From NCBI GenBank assembly GCA_015852425.1, contig JAAAIG010000157.1:397-56477 (forward strand): a stretch of DNA of 56,081 bases. Direction: 5' to 3'. This DNA comes from Gryganskiella cystojenkinii. Its lineage: Eukaryota; Mortierellomycota; Mortierellomycetes; Mortierellales; Mortierellaceae. Below, one piece after another: positions 28,562 to 39,193 of the stretch. Position numbers and translations under genes: made by a program. The notes under the pieces are model-generated. The model did not search any database and was not told the origin of the DNA. It saw nothing but the letters and a program-made list of their open reading frames with translations. How positions within the stretch are numbered: the first letter of the stretch is position 1; the number at the start of each line of letters is the position of its first letter.

Positions 28562-29593
28562 GGTTGTGTTTTTGTGTGAGTGGTGTGTGAAGGAAAGTAA
28601 AGAACCACCGCCTTCTGATGTCAGTGGTGAATGGACTAGGCGATGGGGATGGGGGAAAAGAAGATGAGAAAATTAAAAGAAAGATGATGATTTTAATACA
28701 TCAAAGGGGATGAGGGAATGAACGAATGCATGAAAGAAGGAAAAAGGGAAAAGTCCAAAAAAAGGTGAAAGCGTTGCATAGCCGCAATTAGCAGCTGGCG
28801 TTCTCTATCCTCTTGGAGTTGGGTGACCGCTGTCGGAGAGGGCTTAAAAAATAAAAGAAATGTTTGCGTCGCAGTCGAGTTCGCTATTTCGTTCTCTTCT
28901 TCTCTTTTCTTCTTTCTTTCTTTCTTGGATCTTCTTCCCCTTCTCCATTATCCTGTTCCCTTTGCTCTCTTTTCTTCATCTTTTATCATTATCTGGTCGT
29001 TGACAGTTTTTCCGTCCTTTCTCTCCTTATTTTTTTGTATCTCTCTGCAAACAATTCCGGCTCTCTTGACGAACAACTCGACTATAGCGAACATTAGCTG
29101 CTTTCGTATATCTACTTTTGTCTTTTTCTTTTCACACAGGTTGCCCTTCCTTTTCCTACTGTCCGTTGCTGCAGTTGGTTGACACTAACAAAAAAAAGCT
29201 GTGGGTGTCAATTGGAATCTCGATGTCTTTGACTTTCTTTTTCTCATAACAGGAGTACTTTCTTTAAGGAAAGGGGAAATATGATGCGGTGCATGAGAAT
29301 CATTGTTTCGAGTATTATCGACCTTTGTCCAGAACTTTGATGCACATACAAACAGGCAATAGAGAATCAACCAATTTTTTGAAAGTTGTAGTTAGCATAA
29401 ACGAAGAAGAGAGAAAAGAAAGTGAGAGAAAGGAAAAATACATGAAAAAACGAGAAAAGACTAGGTATCAAACAAGTCGATCTTTAAAAGAAGTGTACAC
29501 TTGGGAAGAAAAAAAAAGGGACAAATTATGTGAGTAACAGAATGCGCGAGTGAGGGTTATGTGGAGGAAAGAGAAGAAAGATCCGGTAGACTT
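28562..29593. other. Intergenic with biased purine/pyrimidine tracts
   Basis: About 1 kb between the mannosyltransferase start and the bHLH gene stop. A C/T-rich stretch lies at about 28890-29050 and an A/G-rich stretch at about 29400-29530. No gene is seen. Confidence 0.5.
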
Positions 29594-30736
29594 TTACTCC
29601 TTGCGCTGTTTCTTGATCTGATGGCCCTCCTCATGCTCCTCCTCCCGCTGAAGTTCCTCCAATTTGGACCTCAATTCCGAAAACTCGTTCTTCAAAAATT
29701 CGTGCTGTAGATGCAAACTCTGGTACGTAGCTTCGGCAACTTCCTTCTCCAGGACATGCTTCTTCAATTCAAATCGAATCGAGTCCAACGCCTGGGCATC
29801 CGCAGTCATCTTTTCGTTCGCTTCCTGCAAGGACTGAATGTATTTCGCGGCCTGACGCAAGATTGACCCCTTGTTCTTGTCACAGTTCGGGACAACCTTG
29901 GTCAATTCCGTGATGCCCTCGTTGATAGTCTCACGGCGACGACGCTCCACTTCCTTGTGATTATCGCGACGCAACTTGTGCCACTCTTCAGTGCCCGGAG
30001 CGGGTTTTGCTGCAGGACCTGAGGGACTGAAACAGGAAAGACAGGAATGATTTTAGCTTACTTTGCCCTTTTGATGGTTTAAGCTCTCACATTGTCACTC
30101 AACATCCTCATGTTGTTGCCTGCTCCAAAACACTTACACCGTTGGCGTAGTAGCGATGGGAACTGTGGCAAGGGTACTGGCCTCCGCGGCGACCGTGGCG
30201 ATATGCTGCAGGACTTGTTGATGTTGCTCTTCCTCGGACACAGCAGCCTCGCTGGTGACAACAGGAGCAGCAGAGGCAGTAGAGTGATGATGAGCCTGTT
30301 CCTGCTGAGTCTGGTGGTGATGCTGTTGCTGTTGGTGGGAAGCCTCATGCTCGAGTTGTTGTCTGTGTTGCTCGGCGATACGCTCGAGTTCTTCCTGATC
30401 CTTTTGTTGTTGATGGTGTTCGTCCACGTCCATCTGACCAGCATCGATAACAGGTGCTGCCGCGGTCGCCGTCGTAGTCGCGGGAGCCGCTGCAGAGGCA
30501 GCCTGAGCTGTGTGCTGGGCGATCGCGGCGGTGAAGGATTCTGCTCCCGCGATCGAGTTTGTCTATAATAGATAATAAGAGGATGTACATCGTATCGGTT
30601 ATCGAGCCTTTTTATTTTTGTGGTTGTATGCGGAAAAGCAATAAGTTCCACGTTCTTTTAAACTTACAAGGGTGTTCAAAACCTCCTGGACGTCCTGAAC
30701 ATCCTGATTCGAAGCGACATCGTGATTGGAAGCCAT
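29594..30736 (-). CDS. Cbf1-like bHLH leucine-zipper transcription factor
   Basis: Three exons: 30736-30668, 30562-30138 and 30026-29594, giving 308 aa. The central region is Ala-, Gln- and His-rich low complexity. The basic region NHKEVERRRRE carries the His-Glu-Arg set that reads CACGTG boxes, followed by helix 1, a short loop (PNCDKNKGS) and helix 2 (ILRQAAKYIQSL). A leucine/charged coiled coil follows to the C-terminus. The HKEVERRRRE segment and placement of the domain near the C-terminus match yeast Cbf1, which controls sulfur-amino-acid genes and also sits at centromeres. A USF-like role cannot be excluded. The gene is divergent from a sulfite-oxidase-like gene, with 904 bp between start codons and two Cbf1-type sites in that interval, which suggests linked or auto-regulation. 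Confidence 0.88.
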
Positions 30737-31121
30737 AATGTGAGAATTGTAGTCGGGTTCCACGTTTTGTTTGTTTCTATGGGTTCCAAAGTTCGAGTTG
30801 AACTATGAGAGGGAGAAGGACAAAAGATGCGACCAAAGGGGTTAGCCATCCCACTCGGACCCAAACAGGGATAAAATCGCGTGCGGTCGAAATGTGACAA
30901 AAAACACAATGATTGTGTGCCCTTGGCACAGAAAAGACTGTCAATGGATTCTACTTACTGTCACGCCAAGGGTATAAAACAGGCGTGGGTGGTTTGTCTG
31001 TCTTTCCCGGATGTTTGTGGAGAAGAAAGAGTGGGATGGATGGGCGAGAAGAATGATGAAATGGAGTTCATTGAGGGGGCGAAACGAAAAAAAGCGCCTT
31101 TTCGTTCAAAGGCGTGTTTAT

Positions 31122-31129
31122 CATGTGAC
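31122..31129 (-). promoter_or_regulatory. Cbf1-type site (GTCACATG)
   Basis: The plus strand reads CATGTGAC, the reverse complement of GTCACATG, which fits the RTCACRTG consensus. It lies 393 bp from the bHLH start and 512 bp from the oxidase start, and 27 bp from a second box. Confidence 0.5.
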
Positions 31130-31155
31130 CACCTCATCCCGTGACCACTCCATGA

Positions 31156-31163
31156 ATCACGTG
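31156..31163 (+). promoter_or_regulatory. Cbf1-type site (ATCACGTG)
   Basis: An exact RTCACRTG octamer containing the palindromic CACGTG core. Together with the box at 31122 it forms a pair in the divergent promoter of a Cbf1-like factor and a sulfur enzyme. Confidence 0.55.
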
Positions 31164-31640
31164 CGGTCTGCCTCCAATTTTTGATTCGCAGACAAGCCAG
31201 GCCCACAACACCACAAAGGGCAGACACAAAAAGTTGGCTCAAAGAAGAGAGGTCGCGAACTCTAACAGGGACCATGGGAAGGACATACACCAGCAGGAAG
31301 AGCCTTGAACCAAACGTCTCGCTTTTTACGCTTTTTTTCCGTGCTGCCTCTCCCACGGTTGCACCACTGGGAGAGTAAACGTCAAACAATCAGAGAGAAA
31401 CTTTTTTTTTGTTCGCTGTGGACCAGCGTCTCTTTTGGTCCTTGCTCCTTTTTTCAGCCGTCTCTCATGCACACTTTTCTTTTATTTGTTTCTTCTCATC
31501 TCTCCATTTCTCAGCGCCCCAATCTTTCGTCCATTCCTCATTCTTTTTTCTTCAACCCCATACTCTCCTTACCCTCACTCCTGAAAATATCCAACAAGAC
31601 TATTCTCCTGTACACACACAAATATATATTCTACGCAACT

Positions 31641-34192
31641 ATGGAACTTCCTTCAACAACCCACCAAGAATCCACCACCATCGTCCCACCTCAAGCCACA
31701 AAAGTCGAGCTGTGCGATGGAGACTATGCCCACGATCCTCCAAGAATCCTTTCTAATTATCTCGTTCATGCTCAAAAGCCTTTCAATGCTGAACCTCACC
31801 TACCTTTACTCGTCAACTCGGGTCTGACCACACCGACAGAGGTCTTTTTCAAACGAAACCATGGACCCATTCCCGATATTCGACTGGAAGATCATCAGGT
31901 TTATATCGGTGTCACCCATATCCCAGAGACTGCCCCTGCAACGGCAGCCAATATAGCGGCTGCGACAGAACCGACCGTGGAATGGAAATCCCTCTCGATG
32001 CACGATATCATGACCAAGTGGCCCAAAGTCACCGTCACTGCATCTCTTCAGGTAAGAAACATGCATCATTTGACAAACGAAGCTAAGTCATCTGTGACGA
32101 AAAAGATGAAAATCTTTGGACTCACAGCAAGACGCCTTCTCTGATGTTTCCTCCCCAACCAAAAACAAATATAGTGCGCCGGTAACCGGAGAGAGGGCCT
32201 TGCACAGCTCAAGGAGGTCAAAGGTGTCATCTGGAAAGCAGGAACGATCTCCAATGTAAGTTTTTTTTGTGCCAAACACCTGCACCCTTGAAGTCGGAGA
32301 GGGAGTGCGGTATTTCTGTTTCTCTCTCTCTCTTTCTCTCGCTCTTGACTTGTCTCTTCCCCGCTTTTAGCCTCTTTCATCATAAACACAGAAAAGCAAA
32401 CAGGAAACAGGGCAAAAAAAAGAAAGACTAATTTCCTCCGTGTGCAACCACGTCAGATGGCGTCAGAACCTTAATTTTCCATTTCCAGCCTCCTTTTTCC
32501 CTGTTTGCTCATCATTTTGAATGTTTTTCTTTTGTTCTCACAGTTCCCAAAGCGAGCGAGAGGAGTTGTTGTGTGGTGCCCTATGAAAATGCTTTTTTTT
32601 GTGCTCTTATATCTTTGTGTTCGTGTCGGTGTTGGACTGACGGGACGGCAAAAAGGAAAAATGTCCCAAAGACGAAAGATGGACGAAGGGACCGAAATGC
32701 ACAAGCTGAATGTACTCTTGTCTATGCACTTCGCTGATCCAACCGACCCCCAACAACAACAAAAATTACTAACTATGAAGTCTCTTTTTCTTTTTCTCTG
32801 TATTTCTTTTCCTGCAGGCCGTCTGGTCGGGTGTCCGTCTCTGTGCGGTCCTGAAGGACATTGCCGGTGTACCAGACAATCTCCTTCACCAGATGATTCG
32901 TAATTATCATGTCTCTTTCGAGGCTGATGACCATGTCAAGGAGGACGCCTGCTATGGAAGTTCAATCCCTCTTCGGAAAGCCATGTAAGTTTCTCAAAGT
33001 ACTTGATTCGTATGCTATGGTTATGCGGGGTGTCACGAAACAGATGAAGACTTGTGACTGACACAGACTGTTTTGATTCGCCTTTTTTTTTTGATTGTTT
33101 CTTAGGGACCCTCTCGGCGACGTTATTCTTGCTTACGAGGTACACACACGCACAAAATCCAAGCCTTTTCGTCAACTGGACCGTGCAAACCTCATTCTTT
33201 TTTATATTCTTGGAAGTACAGGCATCTTATGCAATATGTTTTTCTCTCTCTTCCTTACCTGAATGATAGATGAACGGACAAACTTTGACAAGAGATCACG
33301 GATTCCCACTTCGAGTCATCGTTCCCGGTTACATTGGTGCACGGTCTGTCAAGTTTTTGCAAAAAATTCTCGTTCAGCCTCAAGAGTCGTCTTCGTTTTT
33401 TCAACGTCGTGATTACAAGATTCTTCCTCCATGGGTAATGAATGGCGCTCTCTATTTTTTTTATTTTTTTTTGAGTTTGTTGGTCCTGTGAAGAAATCAA
33501 TAACGGAATTTAGTCCCGTGTTCGAACAAAAAAAGGCAATTTCCCACGCTAACAATGGTTTACCATTCTCTCCCTCTTTTTTCGGTTTGAACAATTCAAC
33601 AGATTGATGGAACCAACGTCGATTCTGCCTGGGACACGACTGTGTCCCTTGGAGAAATGAATGTTCAATGCGTGATCTGCACACCCATGGATAAAGAAGT
33701 CATCCGGTGCCCAAAACCAGTGAATATCAAAGGATATGCCATCTCTGGAGGCGGACGAGCCATTTACAGAGTCGAATTATCCATAGATGGAGGCAAGACA
33801 TGGGAACCCGTCGACAGAATCGACCAGACCCCTGACCCGGTCAGTGGTATGTACTGGGCCTGGGCTCTTTGGGAAAAGAAAGTTCCCAAGATTCATACAA
33901 CCTCTGAACTCGTTGTCCGTGCTTGTAAGTCCCCACTCTCCCCCTTCCCTTTTCATATTAAGTGTGTTTCTGGAGAATGCTTCGATGTCCCCCGCTTTTT
34001 TTGCTCGAAGTAGTGTTTTTAGCCAGAGAAGACTGACACTGTATTTTGTGCGTTTCTGCACCTTTTATTTTTTTAGACGACTCGAGTGGCAACATGCAAC
34101 CCGAGTTCCCGATCTGGAACTACCGTGGTGTGATGAACAATGCCTGGTTCCGAGTCGGAAATGTCACACAGATGCCACAATCAAATATGTAA
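31641..34192 (+). CDS. Sulfite oxidase-family molybdoenzyme without cytochrome b5
   Basis: Seven exons: 31641-32051, 32175-32255, 32818-32984, 33106-33139, 33270-33434, 33603-33924 and 34077-34192, giving 431 aa. The enzyme class oxidises sulfite to sulfate using a molybdopterin cofactor. The Mo-binding domain includes [10 protein letters not shown] and CAGNRR at 138-143, whose Cys would be the Mo ligand. The dimerisation domain follows ([23 protein letters not shown], ending [14 protein letters not shown]). There is no heme (cytochrome b5) or flavin domain, so the layout resembles plant sulfite oxidase rather than animal enzyme or assimilatory nitrate reductase. The C-terminus is Ser-Asn-Met, close to the Ser-Asn-Leu peroxisomal signal of plant sulfite oxidase. 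The 34-nt fourth exon is small but keeps frame. Confidence 0.9.
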
Positions 34193-34666
34193 TAAGGCAA
34201 AACCAAAAAGCATAAGTACTCATAAGATGAGATTGCCACAGAGAAAAATATTCCAGCAAGGAATAAAAAAACATAGAACGAACAATACTTGGAAACATAT
34301 CTCAAAGAATGAAAGAAACGGAGACACAAAAGGCAAGCTGGACACGGCACCAGAGCCATTCACAAGCACAGCTCCTTTTCTCCCCTTGGCTCAAGAGCTC
34401 TATTAATTGAAAACAGGCCTTAAAAATATTTTAAAGATGACGATGATAAAAAGGTGCACCGCCTGTCGTTTCCCCTTGCATCCAAACGTCCTGGAGTTCT
34501 TTTTTTTTTAAAAAAAAGGGTTTTAATCGTTAAGTACAAACGTATATACAAGACTTAGATGATTTTTTTTTCACTTGCTAAGGCAAAATGATAGGTGAAG
34601 GCTGGAGCAGACTTGGACTCTCAAGGGTTTTTACAAAAACAACCCATGAGTCTCCGGACTCTTCCT
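34193..34666. other. Convergent 3' region
   Basis: A/T-rich 474 bp between the sulfite oxidase stop (+) and the first carboxylesterase stop (-). T and A runs lie at 34500-34518. No gene is seen. Confidence 0.6.
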
Positions 34667-37085
34667 TTAGGGCGTGTTACCAGGGATCTGGAGCCAGAAT
34701 TCGTACAAGAATACGGTATCCAACCAGGTGCAAGGTGCCTCCTCGAGATTCGACGACATGGCGCTCTGAACGTTCAGCTCCAAGATCGGGTTCGAATTAT
34801 CATAGGGCAACCAATTTACTCCTGTCACATCCGGGTTGGTCAGCTCGACACCCTGCTGGCCAGTTTTGGGATTCGGGTTCGCGGTCTTCGCAAACGTCGT
34901 GAATCGATCAATGACCTGTCTTGAGAACCGGGCATCATCCCCCGTCTGAGAGAAACCCGGGACAGCATCACCGGATCCAAAGACAGGTTGAATATCGGCC
35001 GAATGACAGACACGTCCCGTACTGGAAGAGCAATAACTAGCACCGACCAAAGGAGTATCACGACCACGGTTGAATCGGAAGTTGTACGTGTGCTTGTTCT
35101 TGACCATCGCCCGAGAAAGGTATCTCAGGGGACAGAAAAAGTAGTACTCGGTGCCGGCCAAAGTGAACAAATCACGGACTGCATCAGAGTCACTCGGGTT
35201 CAACTGGAAGTACTGAGAAGCCAGGATTGTCGTTGTCTGCTCGGGTGTAAAGAACAACTCGAGGGACTCGGTCACGTTCGAGACAGGGACCGGGTTCGGG
35301 AAATATTCGGGGACGAACAAACCGGCCTCGTCGTGGACGGTACCCCACATGATATTGGCCTTGGTGTTGTAAGTACTGGTCTTGACTAGCTCAGAGAACT
35401 CGTTGTTAATTAGGACACCGTCGATAGTTGGACGTTCGACCAAAGCCCAGGTCGTCCACTTGTCATCCGCGAGGGCATGAGAATTGGCAGTCGCCTGGGC
35501 GGTCAGGACTTGATCTTGGGTCTTGGAACGGGCACAAGCGAGATCGTTGGTCGCACAACCGAGAGCGGTCATAAAGTAGTTAGTGATCGAGGTTGACTTT
35601 TCAGGAGTCTTGAACGGGATATTGATCGGATCACTCTCGCCAATGACACTCTGGTACAATCCAAAGGCAGAAGGAGCCGAGAGCAAGGCACGGATACTGG
35701 TGGCACCAGCAGATTCACCAAATACGGTGACGCGGTTGGGATCACCACCAAAAGAAGCAATGTTCTTCTGGACCCATTGCAAGGCCAAGATCTGATCACG
35801 CAGGGCTTGATTGCCGGGGACCGTGTTACGATCCCAGGCTCCAGTATCCTCGAACCATCCGAGCATGCCGAGACGGTAGTTGATAGTGACAACGACGACA
35901 CCGCCGCGGGAGACCATATTACCAGGCTCGAAGATAATGACCGATCCAGAGTAGCTGTCGATAACGAATAAATAAAAATCTGATGTCAGTATTGATTGCG
36001 ACCGATCGACATAACAGCAACGGCGTCAAAGTCAAATAGCACAGTGGCGTTAAACTCGGTCACTTACGTTGTGAATCCACCTCCGTGGATGTAGAACATA
36101 ACGGGAAGCAAAGTTGAGCCAGTGCCCTTCAGACTCGGTGTATAAACGTTCAAGTTGAGACAATCCTCCATTTCCGACGCACCGTTCTCGAGATAACTCT
36201 CGACCAGAGGCAAGAAGCCGGCAGATTGAGCCGTCTGAGGACAAATACCCTTGTAATTAATAGCGTTCCAGACGCTAGTAAAAGATGCCTTGGCAACAGG
36301 GGCAGCGAATCGAAGGTTACCGACGGGAGCTTCTGCATAGGGGATACCCAAGAAACGGAACGCGTTCTGGTCCCGCCAGCCTTGGATCTGACCAACGGGC
36401 GAGTTGACCACGACCTGGCGGGAAGTGTCATCAAAGAGTAGGACACGACGCATGACCGAGTTGAAGCAAACAGTCGGGAGCGTAGTACTACAGGGGATCC
36501 AATCCGTCTTGCCGGTGCTCTTATTCACGGCCAGACAGTTGGAAAGGACACCGGGGACACCGTTATAGACCCAAAATTGAGAATAGGCCGAGACTTCTTG
36601 TTGTGCTGGCGCATTGTTGTTCAAGAGCGTGATCAAATCGGAGGCACCACTGGTTCCAGAGATATAGATGTATCCACCTAAATGAGAGAAATGTGTGTCG
36701 GGGGGGGGGGGGGGGAGGGAGAAGCGAATTAAAGTTGACAGGGGAGGTTAGTAAACTAAAAATCACGTCGAAAAAATAAAGCGGTGGTTTTCGTCGAAAA
36801 ATGTGAGTTTTTGTGTTTTTTACCATCGCCCATGGCACTGCAGGCACTCATGCCGTCATAGTAGTTTCGGGGTTGAGACAAGAGAACGAACGCGTTTTTG
36901 GTCGTGGAGGAATCCACATCATTGAGCAACAAAAGATGAGCTCCGTTGATGGTGCTCGCCACGGGTGCAGAGGCATTCAAGTCTCGCTTCTTGATCGTTG
37001 ACATGATTGGGACCGATTCTGCGAGTTGGTGAACGGTCACCAGGAGAACGGCTACCGCCGAGATAATCGATCGAGAGAGTACCAT
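34667..37085 (-). CDS. Secreted type-B carboxylesterase with N-terminal C-type-lectin-like region (copy 1)
   Basis: Three exons: 37085-36824, 36677-36068 and 35954-34667, giving 719 aa. A signal peptide and a dibasic Lys-Arg site (in IKKRDLN) start the protein. Residues about 45-160 resemble a C-type-lectin-like fold: Cys82, Trp123, Cys135, Trp147, Cys150 and Cys158 in the order expected. The alpha/beta-hydrolase esterase domain starts near 178. Its triad is Ser372 in GESAGA, Glu500 in HDEAG and His608 in RVCHSADIQ, with oxyanion segment YIHGGGF. Such enzymes hydrolyse carboxylic esters, often lipids or sterol esters; the substrate here is unknown. Two paralogues follow upstream on the same strand. 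Intron 2 and its flanks are almost identical to copy 2. Confidence 0.9.
35811..36111. repeat. Near-identical block shared with copy 2 (gene-conversion tract)
   Basis: This 301-bp segment spans the 5' part of exon 3, all of intron 2 (113 nt) and the end of exon 2 of copy 1. It matches 40338-40638 with two mismatches (35948 and 35983). Sequence just outside, especially beyond 36111, is clearly diverged. Confidence 0.9.
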
Positions 37086-39193
37086 CGTGTTGCGGGTGTG
37101 AGGAAGAGGAGGCGGAGGTGAACGTGAAGAAGGAGATTTGAGTGTTGGTGAGGGACGGCACTAAAGAACAAAAAGAAAACCATCCCTCGGCAGGGAGATC
37201 GCGTCATTTATAGGCGAGGCAAGGCAAGGATAGGCGAAGTCAGGAGCGAAGACGACGAATGATGAGATACAGTAAAAAAAAGAGATCCGTGGGGTACAGC
37301 AGACCTCTACCCTGTCCAGTTGGAAAGGGCTTGACTAGCCGAAATTTTGAGTACGCCCTGAGCGTCGGACATCATAGCTCTTTTACCACAACGTATTGGT
37401 CAATCCGGTTTATTGTCATTGAATAATCATACAAAATACTGGAACAACGAACGGAGCGATGAGGGTGTGTCAACACGTTTTGAACAAGGAAGGAAGGCGG
37501 AGAGGGATGACTAAAAGAATGCGAGCGAGGCTATCGATTCAATTCTGTGTCCATACCAAGACAAAAAGAGGACATGCGCGCACGAAAGCCTACAAACACT
37601 GAACGAAAGGGTCCTTTAAAGGCCCGAAGGATAGAGATGACAGCGTAAACAACAACAATGGTTGCCCAATGGTCGAAACGAAAGGAGAGGGAAAGAGTGG
37701 AGAGAAAGACCATAATTGCGTGCGTCGAAGCGCAGGCGACCGTAATACATAGATGAGGATGATCGGAAAAGAAGGGTTCAAGGGGTGCAAGGATTGAAAT
37801 GTTATGGCCGTTTGTGGTTCCTCAGGCACGAACTAAATGCAAAACGCATTTTTTCCCTCTTTTTCCTCACTTGTTACTGCATTACCTCCTGGCGTGGAGA
37901 GGCTCGACCGTGTCTGTTAAAAAAACTGACGCAAAACAGGCTAAAGATGATAAAAAACAGACAAAAGAAAACAAGGGAATGAGTCGTTGAAGGAAGGAAC
38001 AGCACCTTTCTCGTTGGCATGTGGAAGTGTTTTTCGCTCATCCTTGTCGACTATCCTGCCACCTCTCGACGCCCCTCCCCTATTTTCGTTTGCCCTCAAT
38101 AATTGCGAGTTGCTGGGAAAAAACAGGCACGCGAGCAGTCTACATTTTTTCGACTCGCATCATACTCAGTACACCGAATCAGAATCTTTCGGGATGTATG
38201 TCCTTATGCATTAACGTGTCCCACTAGTCCTCTTAAACCTGACAAGAAGAGGAAAAAACTGCATCGTAGTCTTTTCTTGTGGGGAAAAGTAAGTTTAACA
38301 GGGTGTTGGCTCTCAAGATATTCAGTCGATGATCGTCTTGGGCGCATGGAGGCACACGGCTCACAAGGGGCACAAGGGCACGGCATGTGGTTGGGAGGAC
38401 AAAAGGAACTGGACCCTGCCTATGGGTTACTCCGAACATCTTTTTTCCTTATTGCACTTGCTCCCATCTTCCTCAGACATATCGTCTTTGTCATCTTGAC
38501 GAGTTCAACGTGCGGATGAATGATTACTATGAAAAATGAAGCTGTTGTTGGGTATCGAGAAAACGAATGGAAGGTAGATGAAAAAGGACTTAACATTTTT
38601 CCTTTTGATCGATGTTATTATTTTGTCTTTGAAATGTCATGGTGCGTTTGTTTTGGTCCCTCTCCTTTGTTTTCCGCAACGGGGTGCTCTTGTGAACTGT
38701 TGTGGTATGTGGAGACACATCAACAACAAAAAAAACAAAAAAAAAACATGATCGGTCCGATGACCCCAAGCGCTCGCTTTGTTTTGGGTGCGCCAAGAGG
38801 CCAGCGCGTCCCTATCAAATCTTGTTTGATTTTTTTGTTGTTTTCGGGGACAAAAACCGTTGTTTGTTCGGCAATTATTGAGCACCCGAGAAAAAGTTCC
38901 CACTCCCAACCATCTTGCAACAGACAAGCTACATTTCCGGCTTTTGAAGAACGAACTAGGCAGCATTTTCAATACTATTTTGCTTTCTTTGCCACGTCGG
39001 CTAATAACTATTGAAAGAGAAATGGCCAAGCTGCAAAGCTCATCGTCATACATGTTGCAAGATTGCATTATTGATGTGTAGCAAGGTCTTAACCATTATT
39101 TTAGATTTTTGTTTTTTATTTCACGATGTCAACGTGGTGAATATATACAGTCGTTACATATATGTACGACTTAGATGGTATTGTAATCTTATT
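37086..39193. other. Spacer between esterase copies 1 and 2
   Basis: About 2.1 kb with no supported gene. The promoter of copy 1 lies at the left end. Elsewhere there are scattered short open frames on both strands without domains, and no remnant of an esterase that I can recognise. Confidence 0.5.
37207..37212 (-). promoter_or_regulatory. TATA box of esterase copy 1
   Basis: TATAAA on the minus strand lies 122 bp upstream of the copy 1 start codon. Confidence 0.55.

Larger units (their letters stand above)
30737..31640. other. Shared divergent promoter region (bHLH gene / sulfite oxidase gene)
   Basis: This 904-bp interval lies between the two ATGs. It holds TATAAAA at 30973-30979 on the plus strand, two Cbf1-type boxes listed separately, and a pyrimidine-rich leader (about 31430-31600) before the sulfite-oxidase start. 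No coding region is supported. Confidence 0.6.
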
